Positions 24,150 through 37,822 of a DNA stretch of 64,000 nt are shown piece by piece. Position 1 is the first letter of the stretch. The number at the start of each line of letters is the position of its first letter. Source of the stretch: Crotophaga sulcirostris. Lineage: Eukaryota; Chordata; Aves; Cuculiformes; Crotophagidae. The translations under genes were made by a program, and so were the position numbers. The notes below the pieces were generated by a model that did no database searches, had not been told where the DNA came from, and was given only the letters and a program-made list of their open reading frames with translations. Location of the stretch: contig VYZB01000215.1 of the NCBI GenBank assembly GCA_013397455.1, positions 486,592-550,591 on the forward strand. Direction: 5' to 3'.

Positions 24150-24772
24150 TGTTGTCACCAGTATGTGGGTCAGTGCTCAGTATTGAGGCCAGTTCTGCTT
24201 AATAGCTTTACCAATGATCTGAAGGAGATTGAGCACACCTTCAGTAAGTTTGCAGATGACATCATGTTGGGAAGGAGTCTTGATATGCTTGAGGATAGGA
24301 AGGCTCTACAGAAGGTTCTGGACAGGTTGGATTGATAGATTGACACCAATGGCATGAGGTTCAATAACATTAATTTTCAGGTCCTGCATTTGGGCCACAA
24401 CAATCCCGTGCAGTGCTACAAACTTGGGGAAGAATGGCTGAAAAGCTTCCTGGCCAAAAAGGCCCTGGGGGTATTGGTTGACAGCCAGTTGAACATGAGA
24501 CAGCAGTGGCCCAAGTGGCCAAGAAGGCCAATGGCATCTTGGCTTGTATCAGAAATAGTGTGTCCAGTAGAACTAGGGAGGGGATTGTTCCCCTTTACTC
24601 AATGCTGGTGAGGCCTCACCTCAAATACTGTGTTCCGTTTTAGACCCTCACTACGAGAAAGACATTGAGATGCTGGGGCGTGTCCAGAGAAGAGCAACGA
24701 AGCTGATGAATCAGATTCTAGAGCACAAGTATTAAGATGAGCAGCTGGTATTCTATGATTCTAACATTTCGT
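24150..24772 (+). mobile_element. CR1 LINE fragment with internal deletion
   Basis: In plus orientation it shows 'gtcagtgctcagtattga', 'agtttgcagatgacatca' (the FADD-type polymerase motif region), 'gtcctgcatttgggccac', 'ggcctcacctcaaatact' and 'gggcgtgtccagagaaga'. It then jumps to a short 'ttctatgattct' tail, so most of the usual 3' UTR is missing. Frames are interrupted by stops. The left end is uncertain; similarity may begin as early as 24020. Confidence 0.88.
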
Positions 24773-25574
24773 AAGTGTCTAACATCATGGTCTATCTGTT
24801 GAATTGCTGATATTGAACCTGAATATACAGTTCACTGATGTCAGTTATATTTCAGTAATAGAATAAATAACTGCTCTGATCTTGATTTGATTTAAACCAG
24901 GAGTGGAGCAGTTTTCCCCTGCAACATATAGGAGGTCCAGAAGTCCTAGCACTTTGGTTGAACTTAAACTAAGAATTTCCCACAAACAAGGATTCACAAC
25001 TTTTTTTTTTTTTTCATCTGTTTCCCACTATCGAGGCATATGTGTTCTTAGATATTTCTAGCACACTTATCAAGTTCAGTGGTGACATCTACTCTTACAA
25101 GAAAAGTGTGATGGAAAGCTCCTTTGCATAATACCTAGGTGATCAGAGCTCTCAGGGAGTTTGATCCATGAGCATTACATTCCTGACTGCATAATTCTCC
25201 AGCTTCAAATAGAAAGCTTGTCCTTATTACAGTCTGTCTTTACTTTGGTAGAATAGCACATGGAAAAAAGAGATCTGCATAACCTCAGATAGAAGCAGAC
25301 GTCTAGAATTCAGGCCTTATGTTTACTGGTAAACTTTATAACCTCTCAGTCTTAGTCTCACTTTCTTCTTCCTGCCACTTTTTAAAGGACAATAATTATC
25401 CCTTTGTCTGAATGCAAAGAACAATTTAGGCATCCAAGACTTTAAAAGGGTTGCAATCCATGAATTCCAGTTTTATGTGGAGCAACTTTCTCAATAATGC
25501 AAAGAAAAGCTGAACAATTATACAAGCATTACAATTTACTTCTGTATTATATACAAATAATCAATTTTTCATTA

Positions 25575-27223
<1,649 letters not shown>

Positions 27224-28397
27224 TCAAAACATTGAAACACAATAATAAGGAAAACACATATGCAAGTGATTTATATGTCAATATCAGAAGTGCTTTCAAA
27301 ATATTTGGCATTTTGTCTTAAAATAATATTTACACCTTAAATTGAATTAGAGGTAATTGTTGTAGAACCACCTCTGGGATTACTTAGGACCTGAAGTCTT
27401 TTCACAGGTTAATAGCTTTCATACCTGGACTGCTGAGTATAACAAAATACCCATGTTTAATTCCATGGCTGCACTGAATTACAGCACATTTGAAGGCAAA
27501 ATTATAAAGCCATAGTTTCCATGCTAAACAAGGAGACATATTATGCATAGATCCTATTTCTTGTAATGAAGAACTAGTAATAAAGAATCTGTCTTAACTG
27601 TCACATATGTAATTCCATTTATACGGCTATTAGCAATACAGTTAAAAGTATATTATTTACTAACAGTTACAATTAATTTCATTTAAAGCACTAAAATATA
27701 ATGAAACAAAACTGAGAAATTATTTCTTAATCTCATATTTCAACTTCGAGCCACATTTTTCCCTGCTACATTCAGCTATGCTGAAAGGAGATTAACATTT
27801 TGGATCATGCTTCCTGGATATTTGCTAAGAGATCTACTATTTAAATTATTTAATTTGCAGATATTGAATGTACATATGCAAAATAAGAATATAAAACCTT
27901 CAAACCTTATGAAATTTACGAACAAGAATATTGGGAAAGGAAATATAAATATTAACAGCCTGTGATAGAAATGCTGAATCATCTTACAAATTACTATTAA
28001 CATGGCTGCCCATCAAAAATGAAGGCTCCATTTCTTTGTCACTAAATTTGAAGTATTTTTTTAATTGATCTCCATTTAAGCAGCAAAAATAAAAACAAGC
28101 ACTTCTAGTTCTAAAACCTACTATCTGTAGTAAAATGATGTACATCTCATTTGAATGAAACGTGATAAAATTCTTGTTATTTAAATGTTTCCCAGTTCAA
28201 TTCAAGGTATGAAATCTGAAACATTCAAGATAACAAGAAAATTCTACTCACTGAATGTTATTAAATATTCATATAATTTAACATCTTTAAAAATGGCTTC
28301 TGCCAAATATTATTAAATCTACTAATGTTCCATCCTATGTATATCTCCACATGCTAACTCCAATAGAAATTTTAAGCTGCAAGATGGCATTATTATG

Positions 28398-28440
28398 ATA
28401 TGTTGACAAGTATGTTGACAGATTGTTGACAAGCATGTTC
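28398..28440. repeat. Short tandem repeat of a 'tatgttgaca' unit
   Basis: The unit 'gttgacaa(g/t)atgttgaca' recurs three times with small changes. It is intronic and has no known role. Confidence 0.6.
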
Positions 28441-30865
28441 AGAAAGGTATGCCACATATTTCACAAAAGAATAAGTCATTAATCAGGATTAAAAAAAGCA
28501 TAAATTTTTTTCTTGGTAATCCTAAAATCAGACTTTGAATATAAACCTAGGAGCAGCTATTCCATCTATGAATTCAAAGCAGTTCCAGAGACAGAGTTTA
28601 ATTTAAATTATCTGTCTTACCTGAAAGCTAGAATGTATCAAATGAATGAAAACATCTTCCAAAAAAGTCCCGTACACATATATAACATAAAAAAATGTAA
28701 AGCAATATCATAAATAAAGATTCAAAAGTATATTTATTTACAAATGCTTTAGTGTAGTTTCACCTGTCTGATCCTACTGTAACGTTCATTCCTACTGCAG
28801 CAGTGGAGCACTGAAAACCTGTGTGTTCCTAGCTATCCACAGCTCCACAACCTACATGAACAAAGGCTACAGAAAATCAGAACCATATTTTAAACACATT
28901 TTAAAAGTTCATCTCCCCCACTGATAGCAGAGATCTAATCCAGCATACAAGAATGATCATAAACACTTTTCCAAAACCATATGGTGTCTTGAAGATCAGG
29001 GCAATACTATCTCAGGCAGGAGTGTCAGGAGGCAAACTGTAAGGTCTTCAAAGGCATTGCTGAATATTTATCCATTAAAAGAAAGCAACAAGTGTATCTT
29101 TCCATGGTCTACAGAGGAAATATCAAAATAGCTTTAATTAATGAATCTACTGAAGTAGAAGACAGATCAGGATGATTTTTGACTCTCAGGAGATACATCA
29201 AGCCCTGGAAGAGGGTTATGAATCACTGAACCAAAACGTTTAAAGGAAATTGTCATTAATTACGTTTTCTGGCAGGTTAAAAATTCCTTTTTTGTAGGAA
29301 ACTAGTACAGGCTGTCTTTAGTCAGAACCAAGCTCTTACTGAGGAACGCATGAATGTAGGATAAACTTTGAAAACTAAATCAATATTTTGTGCTAAACAA
29401 ATCCAAGAATGTCCAGTTTTACTTGAGGAGGAGATATAATTTGGATTTTTAAGTATTTAATTTGCAAGCACACGTGAGCAGTTAAAAATATAAAAAATAA
29501 TTTCAGGTAAAATATTTTTTAAAATACTTTTATACTTTGGAAAAATAGAGCTTTAATAAAATCACTCTCACAAAAAGTATTTTAATAGTTAATTTTAGAT
29601 TCTCACAAAGTACATTAGAAGGACATTTTAAATCAAATTATTTTATACTGAAAAGCCAAATAGCTCATAAAAATGTAAAAATGAAATGTATTGACTTTAT
29701 TTTGATTTCAACTTTAAGAGTCTGTGCTTATTTTTATGTTGTTCAACATAAAAAACAATTCAGCAAATATCACAAATTTATAACACATATCTGAAGATGA
29801 CTTCTTTGCATTTTGACAATAAAAACTCAAAAAATTCCATTCTTCTCTAAAAATCTACATCTTCACAAACCTTGAAGTGGACTATATATCCTTAACAGAA
29901 AATAGTCTCTAGTCAAAACCAAGTTATTCAGGTTAACACAAAGCACCCATTTCATTTCAATAGATTGCATTTACTTCTTTCTTCAAGGTTCACATAAATT
30001 TCCCGCTATGAAGATTTACCTTAACATGTATATTGTATTATACTTATTCATATTACAATACAGGTGTTACTATCACTAACATAGTCTTAGATCAGTTAAT
30101 ATTGTACCAGTTAATTTTACAGTGGAAGAAAGATGTTTTTTTCACACCACAAAAATCAAAAAGAACACCCAAGTTGGATTATTTAAAAACTGACCACATA
30201 CTTTTTTAGTTTAGCATCTGTCTTTGCTCCCGTATTCCTATTAATCAATGCATGCATTAGACCATTTATTTCCAAAGTATTTGAAAAATACCAGACTCCC
30301 AAAAAACTGTGTCTTAGCTGATCGAATTTCTCGCAGATAGACTGATTGCAGGTCTGTAGTAGTTAAGATGACAAAACTTTCCTTCCCCATAAAAGAACAT
30401 AACTTTTTAGTAGTTGTCTCAGTTATAAAGTCTAAATATTTAAATTTTTATTGAAGTATTTTAAAATATAAAACCACACAAAAATTCTGCCAGCAGCAGA
30501 ACAGAATATTAAATATTCACTTTCTTAGTATTTAGGAAATCATGAGGGACTGACAGAACAAAGTAGATTAAGTCAAATGAAAGAATGCACATTTCTCTTT
30601 ACTAAAGAACTAGATTTCTGTCACATATAATAATGACAGACCAATGCTTTGGGAAGACAAAGGTCAAATTCATGGGTTTGTATTTATATGTAAAGAACAC
30701 TATTTGTTCATAACTACATCTAGAGTAGTACAGGCATGCAGCAACTCCAAACATTTTTCTGTCCTCTGAAGTTTAACACAGCTTATTATTTCATTGTCTC
30801 TTCTGGTATCTGTCCAACTTCCACTGATTTGATCCAAGAACAAATTTTTTGAATATTCGGTCAAA

Positions 30866-31075
30866 TCATAGAATCGTTCGGTTGGAAAAGACCTTTGAGA
30901 TCATCAAGTCCAACCATACCTATTCTCTGCTAAACCATGTCCCCCAGAAACTCATCTACCCATCTTTTAAAGAACTCCAGGGATGGTGACACAACCACCT
31001 CCCTGTTCCACTGCCTAACCACCCTTTCAGTGAAGAATTTTTTCCTAATATCCACCTAGTTGTGGTGTACTGTGC
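30866..31075 (-). mobile_element. CR1 LINE 3' fragment
   Basis: The 3' end is at the left: 'tcatagaatcgttcggttgg', 'aaagacctttgagatcatca', 'agtccaacc', then 'gggatggtgacacaacca' and 'tcctaatatccacctagt'. It is a short 5'-truncated copy lying sense to CSMD1. Confidence 0.92.
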
Positions 31076-32476
31076 CTATTACTTCAACACATGAAGCAAT
31101 TATTCAGTTTCATAAACTTCAAAGTGGCTACATATCTGTCTGCTAAAAAGATGACATCCTTCTGACCAAGTCAGCTGGAGATATGTTGTTAAAATGACAG
31201 ACATGAAAATAAAAGATATGCTAACCCAGTTAAAGGGTGGCAATAAAAACCCTGCTCCTTTATGATTGTTCCATGTACTCAGTGTTGGACTTTTTTGATC
31301 TGAATCCTTAGAGCTGAACTTCATGATGTTTGCAAATAAGCTCTGAAGCTGAAATATAAACATCAGCTTCCTCTGGTTACCAAAATATTAACATTGATCT
31401 TTTTCAATTGTTTCTGCCTTTCATGTACTCACTTTCAGTAGGCTGGGGAATGAGACTTTTCATCTTGTTTGTAAACTACAAATATTTACTCAGTTTAAGG
31501 GAATATTCTTTAATGTTGGCATAATGACAAGATTAGACTTCTGATGACAAGATCATACCCCTCTGAATTTAATCAAAGATGTTTCTGTGTCTGTGCTTTC
31601 TTTCAAAGGAATATATATGACAATTCTAAAGTGATATTAAAATAAGTATTATGATTATTGTTTGAAAGCTGTCATATTGCAATTCATGTCCTTTTGATGA
31701 AAAAGCTTTGAATTACTTTGATCCAGGTATCCAAAACAGATAATAAAATACTTCACAGATGATAACATTTTGCAGCCTTAATTTTATTACATATTATTAA
31801 TTTACCCTTTTTTTTTGTTGTTACTAGATTACAAATACACATTTGAAAATACAAATGGAGAAATTTATACAAAGAGTAGGGATAGAGGGATATATTGAGG
31901 ACTGCAGAACTGAATATAAGTAAGAGAATGATATTATATATATGATTCCTGCAAAGGAACATGGGAGCAACTACTGAAAGTGAAAATGGTAAATCAAAAA
32001 TAGTACAAAAAATATTTCAGGTAGCACATAATTGGACTCTAAAAGTGGCTATTAAAGTTAAAATCAGGTTGGCCTAGAGTTAATACCGGGGTGGCTTTAC
32101 AGGATAATTTTATAATAATTTTATCATCATTCCAGTAAATTACTCAAATAAAATTTATAGTAAAATTTATTATCAGTCTCCACCTATAAAAAGAGAAGGC
32201 CTCCTTCACAGGTTGTATAGTTCTCAGAACCATTCTAAAAGATTCTTACAATTTCTCTGAAATGTTTTGTCCTTGCTGTTATCAAAAAGGCCACAGATCA
32301 TATCCAGTAGATTAATTTTTGTTGCTTCTACCTTATTGCATTCTGTACCAATACTAAAAAACAAACATGACCTTGGAATCAGATAGATGGAAAACCAACA
32401 TGATTTTTTTGGCAGGAAATCCATTTAGGCTAACAGTTCACTATCATAACATATGGATGGCTTGTTGGCAATAATA

Positions 32477-32520
32477 AGGTATCATATCGTATCATATCAT
32501 ATCTTATAATATAATATAAA
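32477..32520. repeat. Short 'atcat' type microsatellite
   Basis: Imperfect units of 'atcat' and 'ataat' on the plus strand. It is intronic. Confidence 0.7.
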
Positions 32521-33814
32521 AATCCTTGAGAAGAAAAAACATAAAACCTTTTTGACAAATAAGTTCTTTAAGTTTAATATTTACTGCGTACTTAAGTATC
32601 CCATTACAGAGTGCAGAAAAATCAAATATCGATTTGTTTACAATCACTTTTACATCTCCAGGGGTAGATGCAGATCAAATCTGAATGTGTATGAGCAAGA
32701 AACTTTCTGTTACTTGTTGCAAAAAAGTTTATAATACCAGCTAAATGACTGATGGTCAGGTGAAATTAATTATCAATAATTGTAGAAAAATAAATCTGAA
32801 AAAAATTATTAGGAACTTGCAGGCACAATAATAGCTTCTGAATTGACAGTTACCACTTAGGAATGAAACTCTGGCACCCTACAGATAAGTCTACGAAACT
32901 GTAAACTATTGAAAATGCTAGGAATTGGTAGGAAAGGAACAGTGAACAAAACAGAAAAACAGTATTCTGACATCACACAAAAAACCTGTTTAGTTTGCAT
33001 ATTGAATATCGTGTGTATTTCTATTTCTGCATATAAAAAAGGATACATTAAAACTAGGTAAAGAAAACAAAAATTGAAAGTTTCTGTTTCTGAGGAAGTG
33101 AGAATCAATTAAACAGTCTGGAAGGGAGGTGAAACATACGTGTCCAATAAGTGATTGCACAAATACATGGACAAAAATATTTTTGAGAGACAAAGAGGAT
33201 GCACATGAGCCATGCATCAGTAGAAATGGGGGAAGTACTCTGGCATTATCTCTGGCTCTTCATCTGTCACTGTATGTTTCACCATTGTTTCTCTAAATAT
33301 TCATTATTCTCTAGTATCAGCATGCTGTGGACTTTTGGTCTCACTGTAGATTTTTATTCTAATGTTTTGTGATAAGGAACATTATACTGAAATTGCAGAG
33401 CTCGTGTTTCTTCACTAACAGAAGGAGCAGACCCTCACCATAAAAAAGGCTGAGAAGTGCCCCAGACAAAAGCTACCGCAAAGATATCCTGTGGAATGCA
33501 AGTTAGCATGTTATGGTGAAAAACAGGAAGTACAGTAAAAATCAAGTGCAACTGCCTTAGAAATTATGAGAATAACATAATGATGAATCTTTTGAAAAGG
33601 TGAACCACTACTATTGAATGAGGCAATAAACAATAAAAGAGCTTCGAGAAAGTTAATAAAAATAAGAGAAAGAAAAATAGCTAGCAAGAAAGGAGAATTA
33701 AGAACACCTTCTTTTCTTTTCCAGAAGAAAAAACATCAAAGTTAGATAAAATTTTTAATAAAATTAAGTAAAGGGCAGGATAAGAAGAGAACAGGTTAAG
33801 AACTATTTAGAAAA

Positions 33815-34490
33815 TGTAGACACATTCAAGGGAACAGGGCCTAATTAAATTTACGTTATAGTACTTAAACTGAAGCAGTCTATGAACTGTTAGCAATTAT
33901 CTTCAAGAGCTTATGGAGGACAAGGGTGGTCCCAGCTGACTGGACAAGGTCACATGTAACAATTATCTCAAACACTGGAGAAAAGAGGGCCCAAGGAATT
34001 ATGCAAATGCATTTGCATATAACTTGTCCCCTCAAACTGGGGAAGTGATATGCTTTATCTTCCTTTACAAGAAAATATTTTTACCTAAAATTATCTTAAG
34101 TCCCAGCAAGGAAGACGCTGCAGCTGTCTAGAAAAGAATCAGTGTGCTATCAATATTTTAAAAGTGCAGGCAAATTCACTTGTGTAATTATAGGATTGTA
34201 AATCCAAAACTGATCTTAAAAAAAGTAATGGAACAGTCACCACCAGAGTCCGTTTCTAAAGGTTTAAAGGATGAAAATATAATTAACACAGGTTAACATG
34301 GTTTTACGGAAAATTGGTCTTGTCATACAAATAACGTGATTTTTAGATTATCAACTTGCTTGACACAATATATTTGGACTTCTTTCAACAATTTAAATTA
34401 GCAACACATGACATTCTAATTAGGACTTGACATCACAGAAAATCAATTTAGCACATATTAAATGGGTTAAAATTAGATAATGACAGTATC
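33815..34490 (+). mobile_element. Ancient CR1-like LINE remnant (reverse-transcriptase region)
   Basis: Degraded similarity runs through 'caagagcttatggaggac', 'ttaacatggttttacgga', 'tatatttggacttctttc', 'aacacatgacattctaat' and 'acatattaaatgggttaa'. I recognise this order from an old CR1 lineage shared by turtles, crocodilians and birds. It is far more diverged than the other CR1 copies here and has many stops. The boundaries are approximate. Confidence 0.6.
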
Positions 34491-35899
34491 TCAATAGAAC
34501 TGCTTCACCTAGCTAAGTATATACGTTTTTAGCCTAACCCTAACAATTTGTTATATAAAATTACAGAAAAATAATTAAGAGATGGTGATCATAATATTTT
34601 CAAGATGCTGTAACTCTGTGACATATACTGTAGGTGTATGTGTCTTCCTGTGCATATGTATCCACATAAGCACTGCCTCTTCTCATATTCTTCATGGGAA
34701 AATGGAAAAATCAACATTTCAAGCCTATGGCAGCTGAGAATTTTGTAAAATAAAATTATTAGATGAGAGGACCTTATTTTCCCTGAGTATCAGTTTCTGT
34801 TCCTTACAATGGATCTTCCTCCTCTTTAAAACCAGGACTCGTGACTTCACTTTCACCGAATAAAATGGAAGATTAAAAGGGATGTCACGTGTGGGATATG
34901 TTGAGCTTCCAGAGCTTCCAATACAGGCTATAGAAGCAGTAAGTGCTCAGACGAAAAACGTTAGCTTTGGAAGGTATCCATGAATATGGATAAGGAGGGA
35001 GAAAGGTGCCTCAGTAGTAGTATAAATAGGAAAGGTAATTACACTGCAATTGAACACGCTAATATTGGTGCAGTGTGGACTTCCAAATAACTTAATTTTA
35101 CACCATTCTATTTCAGTGAAGAAGCAAGAAGGAAGAAGAATTGCTCTAAAAACATGCTTCTGAAGGTAAAAAAAAACAAACCACAAACAAATTAAAAAAA
35201 CCAACCAAACAACGAAACAAAACGTAGGAAGGATCTCTAGGCCTTACAGTTCTATGATCCGTCCTTACAGGACAAATCCTGCCCTCTGGGATTGGACTTA
35301 AGTCAGCAATATTTGGAATTTTTAGGTATGAGTAATTTCCATTAAGATCTCTAAGAAAATTTTTCTCTCTTTGACTAACTTTGACTAGCTTGCATGTGGC
35401 CTTATTCCACCTACAAAGAACTTTCTCTTATTCTTATACATATCTTGTATGACTACAATTTCTCTGCAGACCCTCCTTCCTTCTTTGCTTCTGTCCTCTC
35501 AGCCACCTGGGAGTCCTGGGCCACACACGCTTTCCTGCTCTTTCCAAAGACAATGGCCTGACCAAGGCTTTAGCAACAAGGACAAGGCAAACAAGACTAT
35601 TTCCTTTCTAATATAATACACTACCAGAAGAACATAAGGTAACATAAAACTACTCTCCAGTCATATAAAAGAAGCTTTACAGCTTACTCTGTAAGATATT
35701 CCATATAATCAGAGTAAAACAGTGCATACCTCCATGTAAATGTTAATATTTTGTTGGGATAGTATACATACAAGAAAATAAATAAATAAATAGCTATGTA
35801 GAAAAATAAATAAAGTTAATGAGTTCCTTTCAGTGAGATTAATTAAATAACTGAAATTACACAAAAGCATGTTGCAGAGTTTTCTGGGCATCAGCCATC

Positions 35900-36540
35900 T
35901 ATTTGACTTTTCATAGGTACACTGGACCCCTCAGTTGGAATGATTCGGGGGACAGCAGGCACCAGGGACCATTCTCAATAGACTGGGTGGACAAGACTGC
36001 ATCAAGTTCATCCCTGTATTCTCAAAAGTCCTCCAGCACCACCCCACAAACTTTCTATCTTCAGACACACCTCACCACGTCTCAAAGTGTTCAGTACATA
36101 CTCTCATTTTCTTGCTATGAAAACATGAATCATGGACTGCAGTGCAGCAGGCACATCACTAACACACCAAAATAACGTTGTTATGATCCATCCCAAGACA
36201 CATACATATAAATAGACTCATATACACACAATCTGCCTGGGGGTAAACAAGGTGCCTCCTTCAGGCCACGTTATGTGGATGTATCCTAAGGGCAAGAAAA
36301 CAGCCTCTGGTCACATTTTATTTAGTAATACAAATGCAGTCTCCAGATAGTTTCTGGGTTGTAGCAAACTCCACATTGTCTCTTCTGGATATTTATGGGG
36401 AAAAAAGTGAAATTGTTAGTTCCCTTTTCCTCTAAGGAGTCCCCCACTGCTTCTGTGCTGTAAGGTTTCTTCCTGCTCTGTGCACTCTAGCTCTCTCTGA
36501 GTTTGTCCTGGGTTGTATTATAGAAGTTTGTCATAGGAAA
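35900..36540. other. Less AT-rich stretch of unknown origin
   Basis: This stretch is visibly richer in C and G than the surrounding intron. It includes a 90-codon plus-strand frame (35903-36175), rich in Ser and Thr and without any domain I recognise. It could be a degraded LTR element or a conserved non-coding block; the sequence alone does not decide. No splice-consistent exon was defined. Confidence 0.3.
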
Positions 36541-37027
36541 GGAAGCTCAGTGAAAATGTTTTCTCCTTATTCTTACAAATGATTATTTTTTTTTCTTTTC
36601 AAAGACATACTTTTTACTAACATACAGAAAGCAGTTAATAAACAAGGTGTCATCACAGGTTCCTAGATTATTTCTCACAAAATTATGAAAGTCAGTGCCA
36701 ATTTTTAAACATATCTTTTCATGTTTTTCTTTTTTGTAAAATGGCTAAAATCCACCTTGTTTCTTTAGCTGATATTGCCATGTTTGATTGTATTGTATCA
36801 TCTTATAACATAGAATAGATATCTAATGAAAAAAAATCTTTCATTGTGAAATTGGGAATATTATTGTATTAAGAATTAGTAAAAATATTTACCACATTAA
36901 ATGATATACAGGGTATTTTGTCATCAAATAGGAAGTGGACCAACACAAACCAAAAAGATTATGTTGGTAAGTTATATACTCACTATATACTATAACAACA
37001 AATGCCAGCTAGGTTAATATATTTTAA

Positions 37028-37050
37028 AATTTTTGCAAAATGCAAAAATT
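37028..37050. repeat. Perfect inverted repeat, 10 bp arms
   Basis: AATTTTTGCA and TGCAAAAATT are separated by AAA. Confidence 0.75.
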
Positions 37051-37739
37051 CATTTTGTAGTATGCATATGCAATGTATTTTAATAAAGATACAAGAAAAA
37101 CAGAAGATGAAAAATGTAGGGTAAATTTTGAGGTGAGAGAATATTAAAATCCTTTGAAATTATATTGATATGTGAAACACACTTCATATATCTATAAACA
37201 GACTTTTTTTTAATTTTAAAAATGGTTGCTGTAAAGACTAAACTGGAAACAAGACTGTGTACAGTATTTTTTAGGGTCAAACAACCATGTTTCTTCAGCT
37301 TCTCATGAGAAGGTAGATTTAATTTTTTTTTTATTTATCAAATTACCTTGTGTTGTTTCATAAAAAGAACCAGTACTATGCTCTACACTATGCATATATA
37401 TACACAGAAAATCCTGCAACAGAGTCTGACTGTTAGCACAAGATTAACTTCAATCACTTGCATCATCCTAAATACAGTGGTTTATTCATTTTTTTTAATT
37501 TCTTGGATTAGAAAAATTAAATTTTATTCTTACGGTTCTAGATAAATATTTGCTTCAAGAAAAATGACAATAATATTGCATTTTGCCTTACAAAAGCAAA
37601 TTAAATATTTAGCAAGATTTGTTTAAACAATGGTTTCTTCTGCATTTATTGATTTCAGTGATAACTTATCACTTTTAACAGCTCATTCACACATTTCTTC
37701 AGAAGGCTATACTTAAAGAAAACATCTGTGTTAGAATTT

Positions 37740-37822
37740 GTGGACATGGTAGTGTTAGGCTAACAGTTGGATTCAATGATCTTAAGGGTTTTTTCCAACC
37801 TAAATGATTTTATGATTCTATT
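37740..37822 (+). mobile_element. CR1 LINE extreme 3' fragment
   Basis: About 80 bp of CR1 tail: 'gtagtgttaggctaacag', 'ttggattcaatgatctta', 'agggttttttccaacc', then a 'gattttatgattcta' end. It lies antisense to CSMD1. Confidence 0.85.

Noticed and set aside
35903..36175. 90-codon plus-strand frame as a gene
   Set aside because: Ser/Thr-rich low-information sequence without domain or context; listed only as part of an unusual block.
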